Shown here one piece after another: positions 23,899-33,787 of a stretch of 64,000 nucleotides of DNA. The DNA comes from Massariosphaeria phaeospora (lineage: Eukaryota > Ascomycota > Dothideomycetes > Pleosporales): the NCBI GenBank assembly GCA_011032825.1, contig JAADJZ010000002.1:186001-250000 (forward strand), written 5' to 3'. Below the pieces are notes generated by a model. It was given only the letters and a program-made list of their open reading frames with translations, was not told the DNA's origin and ran no database searches. A program made the translations under genes and the position numbers. The number at the start of each line of letters is the position of its first letter. The first letter of the stretch is position 1.

Positions 23899-25947
23899 AT
23901 GCCCATCGACCGCGCCAATTTGAACAACGGGCGGCCCTTGAAGCCGATGCTGGCAACGAACCGCACCGCGAAGACACCCATCGCCCCTAGGCTCGCCCCC
24001 TCTGTTGCCTCGGCCGCCAGCTCCCAGGCTGGTCGGACTGTGCGCAGCAATGGCAGCACCACCCCTAGGGCCCTCACCGCCGCTCCAGAAGACATCACGC
24101 CCATCAAGGCCTTCTTGAACAACAACATCACCCCTCGCTCGGCCACACGAAAGTCTCGCGTGGGCGTGAGCAGCACACAGTCGACTCCAAATACCACCCC
24201 TTCTAGTACACGGCCAAATTCGGTTGTCGACTTCACACAGAAAGACCAAAATCATGGCTATGGCGGCCTCGGAAGTCACAACTCCAGCAGCTCCCAGCTC
24301 TCGAGCCGACCACGCAGCGTAGTGGGGGGGAATATCTACAATCCAGCCACGGTACAACGACCGCCGATATTAAATTTGTACAACAATGGGCCGCTAGAAG
24401 TTGGTGGGACGAAAGAGTCGTCCCCCATGTTCTTTCATGCCAGCGAAGTCCGAGCCCCGGAGCAGGCACCCCAGAAGAAGGCACCCGTTTTTTTCTACGC
24501 GAACGGGGCGCAGGACGAGACGTCACCATCGACTGAAGTTCCATCGCCGCCCTCGTCGGCCGTGGGAAGGCCCCAGTTGGATAGCCGATTCTTTCACGCG
24601 GACTCGCTCTCAGATACGAGGGGCAACCCGCCGATTCTGACTCCTCCGCCCATTTCCGCATCACCGGACTCTTTTTCGAGTCCCAATCCACTACCATCGT
24701 TGCATTCTCTGAACCCGCCGTCTGCTCCCAAAGAAAATATCCATCTCTCCTATAGAAAGGGTGTATCACAGGTCATGGGCCGGCCAAATTCGCACACCAA
24801 ACCATCAGCATTATCCATCCTTTCTGGACAGCCCCATGCCTCTGATTCCAGCCATGATAGAGCCAGAAGAAGATCGAGTGCTGCGTCCTCTGTTATGAGG
24901 GTCAGCCACGGCAAAAGCGCCAGTCTGTCTTCTATTGATTCGGTGACGTCGATCAGGAAAGCGACTTCGAGTGACATGCCTTCAATCCCGCCTAGTCCGC
25001 TCCACAGAGAAAATCGCGTGTTCAGCAACAGCTCAATACCGGAAAGTGTAGCATCGGCTCCCCCTTCACAAATGGAACCACTATCTGGTCTCCCGTCACC
25101 CAGTCTACAAAGTCCCACGAAATCCTCGAACCCAAGTACATTAGACCGGATGAACGAATTAGCTGCCAATGCTCGTCGCGAACGCAAGGTGCTGGATCTT
25201 GAAATCAGCAATTCTTCTTTGCTTGCAATCAACAGGTCTTTGGAAAAAGAGGTGAAGAAGCAAAAGGCGGAGCTACGGCGATTCAGGCGCATGAGCCGGG
25301 CGGGGCGCTTCTCCACAGACACGAGTACTTCGAAGCTAGAAAGCTTTTCAGCTATAGGTGCCAGTGAGCTTGGGGATCTGTCTGACATGTCTGAAGAAGA
25401 CGAATTAGCAGAGGACGACCCAGAATCTAGCAGCGAATCCTCTTTCGATGAAACTACCATGAGCCCTACTACGCTAGCGAAACGAGACGCCACTCACCGC
25501 TCACGAGATGAAAAGCGGCTCGAGCTTGATCTATCAAAGCACCGCGGCCTTCTAGTAGACAGCCAAAACATGAACCAGAGCCTCAAACGGTGCCTTGACT
25601 GGACCGAGGAGCTCATCAAGGACGCGCGAAAGGCACTCGCATACCAAGTGCGCGTAAGCGACGTGAAGCTAGGAGGCCGAGTGCTAAGCTCCGAGGAAAA
25701 CCCTGAAGTAGACCACAAAGAAGAGTCGAGAGGGCTGCTAAGCCCCTGGACGCCATCCTACCACACAACCGATCCTTTCGACCTAGTTGACTCGGAGCGT
25801 ACAGACCGCGACTCCGGCGTCGACGTCGACGGCCTGAACCCCCTAGTCCCGGACCTGCCTGCCATCATATCGCCTCTCGGCTCGCCTATAGAAGAACCGC
25901 CCTCACGGCTAAAGCGCATATCAGCAAGCATCGGAGACTTGTTCTAG
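23899..25947 (+). CDS. Hypothetical Ser/Pro-rich coiled-coil protein
   Basis: A single frame of 682 aa starting MPIDRANLNNGRPLKPML. The first 400 residues are disordered and rich in Ser, Pro, Thr and Asn, with many SP/TP sites and repeated FFHA/FFYA motifs (MFFHASEV, VFFYANGA, RFFHADSL). A conserved-looking helical block at about 415-465 (RMNELAANARRERKVLDLEI, then NRSLEKEVKKQKAELRRFRR) is a coiled coil, followed by an acidic patch (MSEEDELAEDDPESSSESS) and a second helix (HRGLLVDSQNMNQSLKRCLD). It ends KRISASIGDLF. This resembles uncharacterised fungal proteins; a cytoskeletal or spindle-pole role is possible but not shown by any domain. The frame and codon use look solid. Confidence 0.75.
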   Translation: MPIDRANLNNGRPLKPMLATNRTAKTPIAPRLAPSVASAASSQAGRTVRSNGSTTPRALTAAPEDITPIKAFLNNNITPRSATRKSRVGVSSTQSTPNTTPSSTRPNSVVDFTQKDQNHGYGGLGSHNSSSSQLSSRPRSVVGGNIYNPATVQRPPILNLYNNGPLEVGGTKESSPMFFHASEVRAPEQAPQKKAPVFFYANGAQDETSPSTEVPSPPSSAVGRPQLDSRFFHADSLSDTRGNPPILTPPPISASPDSFSSPNPLPSLHSLNPPSAPKENIHLSYRKGVSQVMGRPNSHTKPSALSILSGQPHASDSSHDRARRRSSAASSVMRVSHGKSASLSSIDSVTSIRKATSSDMPSIPPSPLHRENRVFSNSSIPESVASAPPSQMEPLSGLPSPSLQSPTKSSNPSTLDRMNELAANARRERKVLDLEISNSSLLAINRSLEKEVKKQKAELRRFRRMSRAGRFSTDTSTSKLESFSAIGASELGDLSDMSEEDELAEDDPESSSESSFDETTMSPTTLAKRDATHRSRDEKRLELDLSKHRGLLVDSQNMNQSLKRCLDWTEELIKDARKALAYQVRVSDVKLGGRVLSSEENPEVDHKEESRGLLSPWTPSYHTTDPFDLVDSERTDRDSGVDVDGLNPLVPDLPAIISPLGSPIEEPPSRLKRISASIGDLF

Positions 25948-27639
25948 ACCATACCCACGCTCTCATTTACGTCTTCGCATTTTCGTTTTGTCGCTTCACA
26001 TACATACATACCCATCATCTACAAAGGCGTTTTTAGTGAGAGCATAGCGGGGCGGTGTTTGTTTGTTTTCTTGGTGGCGGGCGTAACTGGAACTATACGA
26101 CGAGTGTGATCTCGACGTCCTACGAACATTTCCTTTGTCTGTAATTTTGCCTTGGTTGGTTTTCGCGGTGGAGCTTCGGCTTGATTTTGGTTTGGGTTTG
26201 CGCTTACGGTTGGCGGAAAACACGGTTTGCCTTATGGGCGTTCAGAGGGATTTTCGTTCGTGTTTCCTTTTGGAGGGGTCGGCCTGCTGGGGGCTTGGAT
26301 GTGCTGCCGGAGAATGATAGATTACTTGGAAGTTGGGAGCGTGGGATAGTGGCAGCTTCCTCTCCTTGGTATTCTCTGGCTGGGGCAGCTTCACTTGGAT
26401 ATTTGCCTTTATCATTGTCGCTGTTGCTGTTGTTGATGTGTAGTTTTATGAGATACCCCCCACCCCCACCCCTTAGACAGGCACTGAATGCGAGAGCGAA
26501 CTATCGAACATGACGACCTTGTATCGGCGTTGCTGTGATGTTCGTGTACCTTCTTTATAAGATAGTCCGCTATTGCAGTCTCATCTAGCGTAACTATAAG
26601 TAAGCAAGCAAGTCCTTTGGGCTGAAGTAAAGGCAGCTAGAATAGCTATTGCTTTTTGTCTTGTGGTGTGTTGTCTATCTTACTGTGGGTCTAGACGGAC
26701 TAGGCCGAGAGATTACTCGCCGAGGGTTTAGTTGATAAGATGTTCATTCTACATAGAGTGCATGGTGTACGCACAGACAGACGGAAACATAGATGCGGAC
26801 ATTACTTACTTGCCCAATGGCAGACAGGAATCCATTGCCGAATCAGTTGGCATGGATGGACTTTCAGGCTAAGCCGGAAACCTCTCTCTTTAACAGCATT
26901 GCCCAAAATTTCAGCCAAAAGACAAGTAAAACGATCTGCGTTTTATCTTTGTCTTCATCTTTTACGATTTAAACAGCTTTCTCTATTGTATCCACTCATC
27001 TATCTATCTATCTAGAACTCTAGTACCAGCCAACCCAACCCAACCCTGTAGAACAAACAGAACACAGTCCGTCCTCGTGACCCGCGTACCTTTTCCTTCT
27101 ACCTTGGTTGATAACATACCTGATCAAAAGATGTGGAAATCTTTGTTTAAGCGGACGAACGAATGAAGCAGGTTGATAGAGAGAAAGGGAAATGTGACTA
27201 GGTGGGGTGGGATTTGTAGCGGGCGGGATTGGGCTGCGATGGCCTAGCTATAAGAGCAACTGCTAGCCTAAGTCTAGTAATTTCACGTATTGGCGCACAT
27301 ATTTGCAATGGAATATACTAGGGGGACGAGGAGGAGGTCCCTGTCTATTCAGAGCAGGATGTAAATATCCGCGTTGCTGTGATGACTAGTATGTTATCAT
27401 AGAGCGGAGCCTACGGCAGAATTGGTAGCTCGTAGAAAGAGAATCTCAATGTGTGATGCAGGTCTTATCCAACCAACGCCATCTACCAGAGCGCCCCCTT
27501 CCTTCCTTGCCCCCCAATCACGAAGTCCGCCGTGAATAGCGCTAAAGTACCGATATGGTGCAGCTCTTAGTACAGAGTCCAGTAATCTAGGTAAGAAGAA
27601 AATCAGCCATAAGCGAGCGCGGTTCAAGATCGAGATCGC
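25948..27639. other. Convergent intergenic region
   Basis: A 1.7-kb spacer between the coiled-coil gene and the ZIP transporter. It contains poly-C and CTATCTAT-type simple sequence (about 26453-26472 and 26997-27013). No gene was seen. Confidence 0.5.
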
Positions 27640-29036
27640 TTATGCCCATTTACCAAGAAGCGCCATGAGGCCTAGTAATCATGTTAGTGGATGTGATCAA
27701 CGGAGCTAGGGACTCGGTAAACTTACCAGCTCCCAGACACATGAGAAGGAACGCGCTGAGCACTTTGCCGATGGGGCTCTTCTGCATGTGCGGACTGAAC
27801 CTGTGTACTTGGTCAGCTCTGGAATTCTAGAATAGGCTTGAAGGAGCTACTTACATGAATTCGTGCGCCATGAGTTCGACAAGCCCGGTGTATATCAGGA
27901 TGCCGGCGCTGATGGAGTCAAACACGCCGTTGACAATGAGCGTTGTTGCGGATTCTGGGGGATACGTGTTGCGGACGCCGAGACCAACAGCAATGGCGAT
28001 GGGCGTCGAGAGTCCGTAGGCGATACCCAAGAGGTAAGGCGTCCATTTCTTGGAGGCCGGCCAGGGCACCATGGCGAGACGGGCACCAAGACCCAGGCCT
28101 TCGAACGTCTGGTGGAAGACTAGGACGACGTATAGAGTGACGAACTCTGGCCCTGAGACAGCGAGCGTGAGACCTATGAAGATGGAGTGGAAGATAACGC
28201 CGAATTCGAGGATGAAGATGGCGGTCATTTGAGCTGCGTACGACTCGGGAACCAGACCGCGCTCTTGCCAGGCTGCTTCGACCATTGAATTGTCGGTGTG
28301 CTCGCGACTGTGGCCAAGATGATCTTGCCCCGGTGCGTGGTTGCCGTGGGCGCCGTGGGCCTCCCTGTTGGCCTCGTGCTTGTCGCGGTCGTCCAGGCTT
28401 ACTGAATCCGGCCCATCAGTCCGTGGCGTATGGGAATGGTCATGGCCGTGAGCATGATCGCCTCCAAAGTTGCCATAGCGCATAGTCATCAGCTCCAGGA
28501 AAAACATCAAGAAGACAGTCATCAAGGCAATGGCTTCTGGCCATGGATACTCGGTGACGACACCCGTGAGGCATTCGTTGCCCAGAGCTTCATTGGCTGG
28601 TGCGAGAAGATGTATGAAGGCAGTAGCAATAATAACACCGGAACCAAAGTATTTTGCAACGAAGAATGACCAGTCGGGTATGCCCATCCCAGGGTGTCGT
28701 TTAGCCCAGACAGGAAAGACAGCGCCTACGGATTGTTAGACAACGTGCTTGTGCAAACCCCCGCTAGGCGTACTCTGTACACGATAAACCTATCTATGTA
28801 CAGGCCTCCAGATAGGTATGGATGGGGGCTTGGTTTTGCGCGTATTGGCACAAGGGAGACTTACCGAGCATGGACCCGATTAGAATGACGAATAGTGAAG
28901 AGACACGAAGGCCAATACGTCCGTCGAACTCGTTGCCCGAGCTGCAGTTTCCCGGGCTTGGTTCTTCTTCGGCAGGCTCGACACCCTCCGCGACCTGACG
29001 CACGACCAGGCGTGCCAGCTCCATGGATATCGACAT
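27640..29036 (-). CDS. ZIP-family plasma-membrane zinc/iron transporter
   Basis: Exons 28865-29036, 27855-28725, 27727-27800 and 27640-27671 give 382 aa. ZIP proteins bring Zn2+ (or Fe2+) into the cytosol. Eight membrane segments are visible: GLRVSSLFVILIGSMLG, then FVAKYFGSGVIIATAFIHLL, a His-rich cytosolic loop (DHAHGHDHSH and HGAHGNHAPGQDHLGHSREH), the metal-binding helix IV (FGVIFHSIFIGLTLAV) and helix V (VFHQTFEGLGLGARLA), and a short C-terminus (LLGKWA). This is the Zrt1/Zrt2 layout. The start chosen is the first ATG in the first certain exon. An in-frame upstream exon could reach the AG at 29054-29055 through a GTACCA donor near 29109, but it lacks an ATG, so the true N-terminus is open. 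It is divergent from the opsin gene. Confidence 0.88.
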
Positions 29037-29352
29037 GATGTCCTCGGTAGGGGCTGCAAGACGGGAAGATTAGGTACGAAGGAGGTTGTAGCTGTTAGAC
29101 CTTTGGTACCGGAACAGTGGTTGACGGGTGTTTCCTCGATATATGGACGGGGTACGGATGTTGCAACCGTGGTCGTGACACTGTCGATCCTGGCTTGGTA
29201 CGTCGGCTTGTCGTGCGTGGAAAAAGCTTGGGATAATAAGGGAGTTATTGCGCCGAGCTGGATAGATTTCCTGGCAAGCTTTTCACGCGCAGCTTGGTCT
29301 GCCGCTGGCAAGAGGGATGGGATGGTCGACCCCGATTTTTCCAAGTACCCTG

Positions 29353-29490
29353 ATGGTCACGCTAGTGCTTTTGCGGACAGCAGCGGCGAGCAGCGGAGAC
29401 TTCACACATGGCGATTCTCTGACAGCATACGAGGACAAGCACGGAGTAGAATTTGGCCTTTACAACGCCCTATTGTATCTCGTATACTAG
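29353..29490 (+). CDS. Short ORF of uncertain reality
   Basis: An ATG frame of 45 codons contains a stretch that looks coding (DSLTAYEDKHGVEFGLYNAL), but its last residues (ALLYLVY and stop) are encoded by the left inverted repeat of the element at 29467. It may be the remnant of an interrupted gene or coincidence. No family was recognised. Confidence 0.2.
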   Translation: MVTLVLLRTAAASSGDFTHGDSLTAYEDKHGVEFGLYNALLYLVY

Positions 29491-30245
29491 GCAGTGTCTA
29501 AGTCTAGCCTGCAGTGGCGGGAGGGTAGGTAGGCCTGGTAGACTTACGGAGTCCCTGGGTGTGCATCGGAAACGAATCATACCAGGGGTTGTGATGGCGG
29601 GCGACTCGGTCTGATGGCACACGGCGTGGAGATGGTGTACATTCTCGCAGCACGAGGTAAACAGATGGCGGAGGCTCATGTGTTGTGCTTCGTCGTGCAA
29701 CCTTGGAAGGCCATGTCGAGCGCTGGGCATGCAGCACGGGCCCGCGGGCAGGTCTAAGCGACCTCGGGAGATCTGGGTTCTTTTGGTCAGCAATCGCCGC
29801 TAGAGCAAGATGGGACGAGCCGACGAGCCGACGAGCGGAGATCAAACACCCGCAGAGAGCCCGTCTCGCCCGTATACGGCTCCTCTAAGAGAAATCAACG
29901 CCGTCATCGAGTACGCCGTCACCCACAAATCCGGCCCGCTCTCTCCCACGGCTTGGAACTCGAGGGTGCGTGCGACTCGTCTGTACCTATCCTTCCTGCT
30001 GGACCGACTTGACACCTGGGCAGCATCTGGGCGCCCGGCGACAATAATAACTCGCATGTTTGACTGTTGGGCTGCGGCTTCCAGTGGACAGAGATGCTTC
30101 CAAGCGTCGGCCAGGAGCGTCCGGATATTGGGGCTTTGCGTCTCTGCCTGGCCCGTTCGTTTTCTCATGTAACTGTGTACTGTGTAGGACAGACACTCTG
30201 CAAGCTCTACGAAGACAATTCCTAATATACTAGATACAATAGGGC
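29467..30245. mobile_element. Non-autonomous element with terminal inverted repeats (MITE-like)
   Basis: The first 33 bases (29467-29499, starting GCCCTATTGTATCTCGTATA) and the reverse complement of the last 33 bases (30213-30245, GCCCTATTGTATCTAGTATA) agree at 29 positions. This delimits a 779-bp element. No clear target-site duplication was seen and no transposase is encoded. The interior frames (29810-30172 plus, 29842-30267 minus) match nothing I know. A diverged relative lies in an intron of the RGS-LOV gene (58293-58352). Confidence 0.6.
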
Positions 30246-30436
30246 TAGATAGTCCGCCTGCTGCCAAAATCCCCTAGACTGTCAAAAGGATGGCAGTCTC
30301 GGCCGGACTCGCGTCACTCAAAACCTGAAAGTGCTGCTGCTGGTGCCGTCGCTCAGGTGACGGAGCAATACTTGTAGCGATGGCGACAGCTTGGAAGTGT
30401 GGGGTAGGTGCATCGGCGATCGCTGTGGCTCATCGC

Positions 30437-30465
30437 CCATGGCATTTTGAAACACAATGCCATGG
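30437..30465. repeat. Perfect inverted repeat (hairpin-capable)
   Basis: CCATGGCATT and its exact reverse complement AATGCCATGG flank a 9-nt loop, about 490 bp upstream of the opsin start. Confidence 0.85.
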
Positions 30466-30836
30466 CGTGCGTCTTCCATGGCGTCTCTGCACCCGCACCA
30501 GCTGTCGCGAAGGGTAGGCAGTGATTGGATTCATAGCAACGGCGCCGTTCGCGAACAACACAGCAGCAGAGCATTGGAGGCGGCCAAGGGCTCGAGCAGC
30601 AGCAGCGGCAGCCGCAACTTCGACCGCTCCGGCCTCTCGTCCAGAAGCTATCGGCCCAGACGTAGCGCGCCGCAAGCAGCCAATCAAGTGCCCACGCGGG
30701 CGGGGCTCTGGGTGGCTCAGCTTGGACGGTGACGTCGTTCCCCCGCTTGTTGACCAGCTCCTGCCGCTGCAGCTTCCAGCTGACTAGCTGTCCACTGCCC
30801 GGGGGGTACGTGCTCTGTAGCTGCCTGCTCCTGCTC

Positions 30837-30862
30837 CTACGCCTACGCCTACGCCTACGCCT
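30837..30862. repeat. CTACGC tandem repeat
   Basis: Four copies of CTACGC directly precede the TATA-like element of the opsin gene. Confidence 0.9.
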
Positions 30863-30952
30863 TTAAAACCTCCTCTTCTTCCTCGCTTTCTCTCGCACAC
30901 CACTTCCATCAAACCCTCTCCTCACTCAATCTACCCACCGCCAACCGCCATC

Positions 30953-31970
30953 ATGGTCATCGATCCCGTCGAGGTCCTCAAGAAGACCAGCACTGGCATC
31001 ATCCCCACGTCGCTGCCCTCCGTCTCCTCTCTCCCCAGCGTCCTGCCCGATCCAATTGACCAGCAGTTCGTCGGCGAGGCTGGCTCAAAGACGCTATGGG
31101 TGGTCTTCGTCGTCATGGTCATCTCGTCTGCCGTCTTCACTGGCCTCTCATGGAGGGTCCCCGTGGTAAGTGTTGCACCCGGAGCCACACGACAACAAGC
31201 TTACACACCTGCAGGCTAAACGTCTCTACCACGTCGTCACCACCCTCATCACCATCATCGCCGCTATCTCGTACTTCGGAATGGCTACCGGCCAGGGTAT
31301 CAGCGTTAACCACATCAGCGTGCGCCACCAGCACGACCATGTCCCCGACACATACACCGACGTACAACGCCAGGTCTACTGGGCTCGCTATGTTGACTGG
31401 AGCTTGACCACCCCTCTGCTCCTCCTCGACCTCGCTCTGCTCGCTGGCCTCAATGGAGCACACATTACCATTGCCATCGCTGCCGATCTTATTATGATCC
31501 TGACCGGCCTTTTCGCTGCTTTCGGCTCTGATGATACTCCTCAGAAGTGGGGCTGGTACACAATTGCCTGCATTGCCTTCCTCGTCATCATCTGGCAACT
31601 CGCCATTAATGGAAACGTTCAGGCCAAGGCCAAGGGTGACAATGTCGGCAAATTCTTCACTGCCATCTCTGGTTTCACTCTTGTCGTCTGGACCCTCTAC
31701 CCAATGTAAGTCTACACGCGAATTATTTTGAGTATGGTAGCTAACTAGTTCAGCGTCTGGGGCATCGCTGATGGTTCCCGCAAGATGTCAGTCGACGCTG
31801 AAATCATCACCTACGCCGTCTTGGACATTCTTGCCAAGCCAGTCTTTGGTACATGGTTGCTCTACACCCACGCGAGGGTCCCAGAGACCAACGTTGACCT
31901 TGGAGGCTTCTGGTCTGAGGGCCTTAGCCGTGAGGGTGGTCTTCGTCTCGGCGATGACGATGGCGCGTAA
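30953..31970 (+). CDS. Fungal microbial-type rhodopsin (proton-pump type opsin)
   Basis: Exons 30953-31165, 31215-31705 and 31754-31970 give 306 aa with seven membrane helices. It binds retinal through K263 (LDILAK in helix G), with the counter-ion Asp D259 four residues before it. Helix C reads WARYVDWSLTTPLLLLDLAL: R129, D132 and D143 align with bacteriorhodopsin R82, D85 and D96, the proton acceptor and donor. This full set is typical of light-driven pumps such as Leptosphaeria rhodopsin and CarO, and differs from Neurospora NOP-1, where the donor position is Glu. An N-terminal extracellular tail of about 45 residues and a C-terminal tail ending GDDDGA complete it. Retinal would come from a carotenoid oxygenase not encoded here. 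Confidence 0.95.
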
Positions 31971-32885
31971 GCACTTGTCCCAGCTGAAGCCTATTTGTTG
32001 GTGCACCAACTGCCATACATCGCTCAAATTGCAGCGGCGGAGATGATGGAGGAAAAAGCGCTTGATGGTTTACTATCTATCCTACTTGTCCGTGATGTTC
32101 GTCCGTCATTCCGGGCGAGGTGTCATGAAGTTTCGATCATGCTTGTTAATAACTGGGGCGGACAGGGTCCGCAACGATATGGAAATGTAGTGCGAATAGT
32201 TTTACGATTACAAGCACTGCATCTAATGAGTTAACAATTGCACCGAGCCATCTTGTCAGTGGAACTTTGATGAAAGATGCAATGCATCTGCGCCTTAGCC
32301 TCTGCGACATTTAATGCCGCCAGGCACAGTTCCACTCAGAAAGCTACCTTACCTGGTTTTGATCTTGGGTGGATAAGGTTATGACCCGTGAAGCAAATGC
32401 ACGGAATCAATCTGTCCCGATTTCATGACATCAGACTCCAACCACTAGTGTATCACGCTCCTTCCTGCCTTGCTGCATCCCCGACACTGCTGCTATGGTT
32501 TCGGTTGAACCTTGGAAGCAGCGTAGGCATGTGGTCCTTCAAGCTTATCTCGAGACAGGATGCCACGCGTGCTCGATTGATGACATGTACTGTTAGGGTA
32601 CTACACAAGTGACTCATGACTACAACGACAAAGTACGAAGCAGGAGGCCGGGCTGGCCATGGCGAATGACAGGCGCTGACAACCGGGTTGCTCCCGAGGT
32701 CGGTGACAGGGATCACATGCGAGGCATGACCGGGGTGCAGGTGAGCTTTGTTACAGTTCAAAGACCCCTCTCACCACCGCTACACAGCCTCGATCCGCGT
32801 TACGTTCAACTACTACTAAATACCTGCGCGCTGCAAACCATCTTTCCAATCTGTTTGCTCTACACTACCCTGGAACGCTAGCAAG
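31971..32885. other. Intergenic; opsin 3' region and promoter of the RPEL gene
   Basis: A 915-bp spacer between two plus-strand genes. No ORF of interest. Confidence 0.5.
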
Positions 32886-33438
32886 ATGACCACCGAAGCC
32901 AATATTATCGATGAGACGCCCATCTCCCCTGTGCGTCAGGGAGCCGAACGCCGCAACAGCTTGGAGAAACACCTACAACATAGACCAGAGCCACAGGATC
33001 TCAAGAACAGGCACATTCTACTCGACACAACTACTGCTCCGTACGTCCATGTTTTCTCTTGGTCGGTTCTCGTTCTGCGCTTCGTGCACACTGCAGCAAC
33101 CAGCTTTACCTGATCTGAGAAGCACCAAACAAACCAGGGAACGATGCTAACGCTACATTTCTAGAGCATTGCAGGCCAAGGCCCTCGAGCTCGAGCGTCA
33201 GCGCGCCACCGATAATCTCAAGAAGGGGCTGGCTCACCGTCCCGACCGCGAGTCCCTGATTGAAAAGAACATCCTGCCCGACTCGACTGCTGCCCCCGCC
33301 CTTCAGGGCCACCAAAGGGAGCTCGAGATGCACATGCGCGCAGACAGCCTAGAGAAAGGACTACAGAGCCGTCCAGCGCCGGATGAGCTCGTCAAGAAGG
33401 GCATCCTTGACGAGGAGGAGAACCCACTCAAGAACTAA
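32886..33438 (+). CDS. RPEL-repeat protein (putative G-actin binder)
   Basis: Exons 32886-33040 and 33165-33438 (intron 33041-33164) give 142 aa. Three RPEL-type repeats fill the protein: SLEKHLQHRPEPQDLKNRHI, NLKKGLAHRPDRESLIEKNI and SLEKGLQSRPAPDELVKKGI. RPEL motifs in animal MRTF and Phactr proteins bind monomeric actin; small three-repeat proteins of this kind are common in filamentous fungi, where the role is little studied. The core Arg-Pro is kept in all three copies, while the third position varies (E, D, A). The protein is highly charged and has no membrane segment. Confidence 0.88.
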
Positions 33439-33787
33439 GCGTCGCAGCAAACTAAGCGTCGCAGCAGGCGGGATACAAGGGGTAATGATTTTACAACTGT
33501 AGCAGGACAGCGTGTGGGAATCACTCTCTTCTCTATGGCGTCAATTGGGCATCTTTTTAAACGCGGGTTGAACTAAGCCTTTGCATGTATGGGTAACGTG
33601 AACAGGACAGGACAGGACAGGAAAGCCCGATATCATGGCATATGAACATTTCCTGTTGGTTTCCAGCTCTCTCTCATTCCCTGTCCAGGCTCGTGCGGCC
33701 AAACATCTACGGTCGCCCATCTACAGCGACCTTTTCGTCTCTGCATATTTGTTGACTAACGCACATATGTCTCTGGACGCATTACGA
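33439..33787. other. Convergent intergenic spacer
   Basis: 349 bp between converging genes, with four AGGAC pentamers (33602-33622) and nothing else. Confidence 0.5.

Larger units (their letters stand above)
30246..30952. promoter_or_regulatory. Upstream region of the opsin gene
   Basis: It contains a perfect 10-bp inverted repeat with a 9-nt loop (30437-30465), a CTACGC hexamer repeat (30837-30862) immediately followed by a TATA-like TTTAAAA (about 30862-30868), and a pyrimidine-rich leader (30870-30950) ending at the start codon. This arrangement fits a strong regulated promoter. Confidence 0.5.
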
